A DNA stretch of 43,010 nucleotides from a virus. Numbering within the stretch: the stretch's first letter is position 1; each line of letters starts with the position of its first letter. The position numbers and the translations under genes are program-made. This document shows, one piece after another, positions 19,901-25,900 of the stretch. Under the pieces are notes generated by a model, which had not been told where the DNA came from, did no database searches, and was given only the letters and a program-made list of their open reading frames with translations. Location: IMG/VR virus record IMGVR_UViG_3300025668_000018, positions 1-43,010 of that record; one strand, given 5' to 3'.

Positions 19901-22900
19901 GGATCGTCTTTCTTCGGTCTACTATTCAACAGATTGACATCTGCTTCATATCCTAATGTTATTCTTGATAATATTTCTGAGTCTCAAGTAAATATTGTTG
20001 ATTTTACTGATAACACTACGAACTTTGATGCTAAATTCCCTGGAACTGAGTTTATTAGTAATTTAGTTATTCCTTATGACAATGCTACAGGCACATTCCA
20101 AGAAAACGAAATCATTCGTAACTACAAACTTGGATATGGTAATGTAACAGGGGTCTTCAATTCTTCCGAGAATATGATTACCAAAAAACTTGCTTTTGAT
20201 AGTAGAGTCGGGTCTGGATTCTTCCAACTTGGACAAGTCATTAGAACTCAAGATACTAAAGGTGAGGTTATTGGATACAATCAAGCACTTTCCACAATCT
20301 ATCTGGGTAAAGTAGGTAGAACTCTTTCTACTGGCGAAGATTACCATCAGGTTACTTTTGCGAACAATGCTCAATTAGATACAGATCAAAGTCATTATGG
20401 ATTAAGTTCTTTGCTACTTGATGGCACTGGAGATTATCTGTCTATCCCGACTTCTGCTGAATTTGGTTTTGGTGCAGGTGCATTCACAATCGAATGCTGG
20501 ATTCGTCCTTCTAGTGTTACAGGAACACAGCAAATCTTCGATTTTAGGACGACTGCTGTCGAAGTTTCTTCCGAACTACTACTTGTAGGCACAAATCTTA
20601 ATTATAGAGTTAATAATTCCACTACAATTACTGGAACAGCAACTCTTGCCGTAGATACTTGGTATCATGTTGCTATCTCAAGAAATGCTGCCACAACAAA
20701 GTTATTTGTTAATGGAACACAGGATGGTGGAGATTATTCTGATGGTAGTAACTATGGAAGCACTAAACCAATCATCATAGGTGCCTCCTATGCCTTTGGA
20801 GACGGTTTCGCTGGTCATATCGATGAGTTCAGAGTATCTAACACTTCGCGCTATCAGACGACATTTACTGCCCCTACAGGAATCTTCCAGGGTGATGCTA
20901 ATACTAAGTTACTGCTTCACTTCGAGGGTGCTGATACTCAAACATATGTTGAGGATTGGTCTGGTGGAGAGTCGTTTACAGACAACGAAGACTTCAACAA
21001 CGATGCCATTCTTAAGAACTGGAATGAAAATTCCACAAATCTTCCTGCTGGATTCGCAGGTAAGTCACAACGATATTATGATGCTGCTAACTTAATCGAA
21101 TCCAACAAAGACTTTGTTGCTAAAGAAGCAGTTTACTTACTGACTCAGCAGTATCCATCACTTGTAATTCCTGGTGGTAACGTAAATTGCGAAGATGATG
21201 TTCGCGATATCCTAACTGCTTTGATTGAGGATATGCGTAATGGATGTAATAGTCATATCTGGGATGCTTCGGCATTGTATGTTAATAGAACTGTTAATCC
21301 TATTACAATTAGTCATGTTGATACGGAAGTTGTAGAAACTGTCTGGGCTTATGATAAAGTCAAAGATATTCTTCAATATATCATCAATAATACTCTTTGG
21401 TCTGTTTCTGGCAGTCATGGCGTAAGACAAATCACTGATACCACAATTACTGATTCTTCTACAGGATCCTTTACCACAATTCAACCATCAGCAATTTCTT
21501 ATAATGCTGCTACTGGTGATATGGTCATGACATCGAACAGTCATGGATTAACGACAGCAAATACAATCGCTATTGCTGCAGAGTCACTGACATTCACATG
21601 CACGAGTGATGGTAATGAAAGAGAATTGATTCATCCTCGTAAGAGTGATACTAGAGCATATAATCAAGTTCTTGCAATCACTGCAGCAGATACTAATACA
21701 TTTACAGTAAATGTTGGTGCATCTCCAGCAGAGCAACAATATGTTCATACATTTGTAAGTGCAACTTCTAATGCTGTCACAGTCCTTGATTACACTACAG
21801 GTGATTGTGCCGATGTCTATTCCACGATTGGCAATCTCTTAGATATCCTTACGGATACACTTGAGCAAGCAAATCTGGGCAGTCCTGTAGACCACTTAGC
21901 AACTATCACTAAAGTAACTACTAATTATGAGTTCGTTGGTGCTACTGTTAATGCATATCTTGAAGTTCCGTTTAGCACCACATATCACAGTGCTGCTTCG
22001 GATATCTTATATACCAATAGAATTGACACTTCTGCTCGTGGAAGATTCCGTGATGCTTCAAATCTTATCAATGCAAACGCTTCGGTTATTGTTGATAAAG
22101 CAGCATTTGATATGCTTTCTAGATATCCAGATCTTGCTATTGACATGCCTAGAAACGCCGCTGGCGGTAGCACTGACGGAACTCTTCGTTGTAAGACTGA
22201 CTTAGGTTTAATCTTAGGAGCAATCGCGAAAGATATCTATGATGGAGGAAACTTCTTTACTGTCCAAGCTGCTAGGTTCTATATTGGTGAAAATGACGAA
22301 CTCAGACATATCCGTTTGCAAGTATGGCAGTCTGTATATGCTCATGATAGACTTGCATACTATGCTAAGCAAGCAGTTACGGGTGATCTGACATACGATA
22401 ACACCGACAATATTATCGTTGGTGACTGGGGTATTACTAATGACGCAGGAAACTGTGCAAATGTTCAATCTGCTATCGATACATTAGTTACTACCATCAA
22501 TGATATTATCGCTCCAACTAGCGAAGACTTCAATATTGCTGGCGATAGACTATACTTCAACCGCGAATATATTGCCGAAGAAATTACAGGTCTTACTGCA
22601 GCATATTTGACATATCAAGTTGATAACGCAAATCAAGTAGCGTATACATACGACACTGCTAAGTGTGAGCGTGATATTAAGTTACTGATTACTGCAATTA
22701 TCTCCGACCTACAGACAGGTGGTAATAATAGTACAGTTGATAACATGGGTCTGTACCTAACTGCTAACGGAGAACTGAATTATGTAGAAGAAGAACTTCT
22801 TCCTACAGTATTTGCATTCGAGCAGATTAGAACTCTTGGAGAAAAGGCAATCAGAAATCTCCTGTATGATGCAGGTGCAACTGTATCTGGTCAGCAATAT

Positions 22901-25900
22901 TCTGCTATTTACAGTGATAATACTGCATATAGAGATAGCGAAACTCCAACCGATATCGACCAAGCAGTTTGGAGACTTCGTGACCTAATTGATATTGTCA
23001 TTAATGGTCTCGCACCTGCAGGCAATGGAGTTAGAAATGCTGCCAAGAACTTCTACTTCAACCTCAAGTATTATAAGGATGAAATTGGAGCACAGATTGA
23101 TAGTCAGTTTGGTTCTGGTTCTTGGGTATATGATTCATTCCTTGAAGAAACTGCAAATAATATTGCAGCAGATAGTATCACAACAGATGTAAGTGCCTCA
23201 AATACCACTGTTGCTTATGAAATATCACTTTCTGGCATCATTGGAGACTTTGTAGCAGGAGAAACAGTAACATCCAGCAATGGTAGTACTGCGACTGTGC
23301 TTGAGTTTGATAAAGATAATCAGACAATTTATGTGGGACCCTTCTCATCCACTGCTTGGGCGGTTACTAATACTCTATCGGGTGGAAGTAGTTCAGCAAC
23401 AGCAACTATTGCTGCAGCATATGGATCTGTAGCATTTGATGGAACTGGTGACTATCTACAGACTGCTGCTGGTATTGCACTTGGAACTGGCAACTTTACC
23501 CTTGAGGGATGGATTCGTCGTACTGATACAAACAGCAACTTCTATCTATCTGGATCAACTGATAATAACTTCGGGTTCTTTGTAGGAACAGGTTCTTCTA
23601 ATGTCGGTTTCTACGGTGGAAGTAGTGGTAACTTTATTAATCTAACTAACACCACACTTACTGTTTCTGGGGGTAGATGGTATCACATTGCTGTTGTGAG
23701 AGAAGGAGTTGGTGCTAACCAAACTTCAATCTATATTGATGGTATTCTGCAAGGTAGTGGAACTGTTGCAACTAACTATGGTTCTACCACATTCGTTGTA
23801 GGTGCTAGTACATCTAGTACAGAATATGCAAATGGAAACATTTCTGATTGGAGATTGTCCAGCGTTGCTGTTTATCCAAAAGGAAGTACAGCAATTGGAG
23901 AAAAACTCTTTGCACTTCCTACACGACCATTTATTGCAGCAGACGTTACTGAAACCGAACTTATCTTGTGTCAAGGTAATACGATTCAAGATAATGGACC
24001 TAATAGTGTCTCAGTAACTGCTAACGGAAATGCTGCTGCTACTACAACTTCTCCCTTTGGATATTTCCCTGGTGTTTCCAACTCCTTTGATTGGTATATC
24101 TATCCTACCAATGTTGAGATTCTTTCTCAAGCAAGAGCAATTAGTTCTCCAGTCACAGGAGAAGTTAGTAGCGCAAATCTCTGGACTAATCCAGAAAATC
24201 TAAATTCGTCAAATTACACTTCTAACTTAGTTAATTATTTCTCTAATGTTACAAGTGCTCCTGATGGAACAGAAACTGCTGAAAAACTTTATGCTACAGG
24301 CACTGGAGTACATTCACTAACTAGAGATTTTAATCTAACTTCATATGAAACCTTTGACAATTCAACTGTAACATTTGATAGTGGTACTGAAACATTCGAT
24401 ACTGGATTTGGTGGTATTACTGAGCAGCAGACATTTACTCTGTCGGCATTCTTCAAGAAAGCAGAACTCGATAGTCTCAACTTCAAACTTTCTTTGGATA
24501 ATCAGTCGAAGAATATTAACTTCAATGTCAACCTTTCCACAGGTCAAGTTGATACAGGAACATTGTTTGTAAGTCCTGGTATTACTCTTAACGAGTATGG
24601 GGTAACACCAGTTGGTGGTGATTGGTTCCGTGTATACTCAACAATTACCTTCGGTTTTGGTATTGATAATCTTCAAAGTGACTTTGCTATCTACAATCGT
24701 TCATCTGTTGCTGCTTCTGGAAATCAAGGTTTCTATCTCTGGGGTATTAAACTCAACGCTGGTTTCCTTGATCCTTATACTGCTGGGTCTGGTAAGTTGT
24801 TCTATTCAAATACCGAATATAACATTAAGACATATGCGTTAGATCTTCTAAGAGAGTATATGGTTGCTTCAATTTCTAATGAACTTGTTGTTCCTTCCCC
24901 CATTGCTGCTGTAGGTTCTTTCTACCAGGATCCAACATCAGCAGCAGCTCTTGCTAATGGAAATTACAGCAATGAAAGCATCAGTAGATTGATTCGTTAT
25001 GGCACTAGCACAATTAAAAATCAGTTCATTAATGATGCATACTATACAAACCTCACTCAATATAATGCAGTAACTTTCGGTTCTAAAAACTACGGTGATA
25101 GAGATATTCCTGTAGGAATTACTGGAGGACTAAATTCTTCCGATTATTTCTATGGTCTGAGTTCCGATTCAAATGCCGAACTTGCAAATCTCACTATCAA
25201 TGAAGGTTTGATTGCTAAAGTTTACAGGAGATTCCGTATAGACGGCGATATTACTGATGGTCCATTCACCATGAATGAAGTTGTCGCTAAGCAGGGTGCT
25301 CCTAGTATTACTGGTGTAGTTTATGGATTCTATGAAGATGAGAACTTCAAGTATCTCGATGTCGAAGTTACTGCTGGTCCTTGGGCAGTTACAGACTTCA
25401 TTGTTGGAGCGGCAAACTCAACAACGGCACAAATCAGTGCAATCGAAGATCGTATTCACATTATCGATCTTAAAGGTGACTTTGTTCAGGATATTGAATT
25501 CCTTGGTTATACTTCTGGAGCAGTTGCTCAACCCACTTCATTCATCAAAGCAGAAGCATCCGTTACTTCTAATACTGGAGGTCTTCTGACAGTTGATACT
25601 GAGAGTTTGGTAGGCACTTTTGAGAAAAACTCGGTAGTCTATCCAGAATCGTCCAGACAGTATATTGATGTAAGTCAAATTTCTGGTCTTCAGGTATCGG
25701 TTGGTGATCGTATTGCATCTGATGGATATATCAGGTTGGGTGTCTCAGTCATCTCAACTTCTAATGTATTCATTGTTGGAAATAGGATTTATAAGGTTGT
25801 TAACAATCTTCAAGATAGCACCGTATATGGTGTTATCACCGAAGTAGATCTTGCTAACAATTACATCTACATCACAATGGTTCAAGGAGAATTCCAAAAT

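Noticed and set aside
13559-24545. Additional TTTCCACA-like sites inside the giant gene (for example near 13559, 20288 and 24533)
   Set aside because: They lack the full TTTTCCACA, occur singly and are within codons, so they are not counted with the three exact intergenic-region copies.
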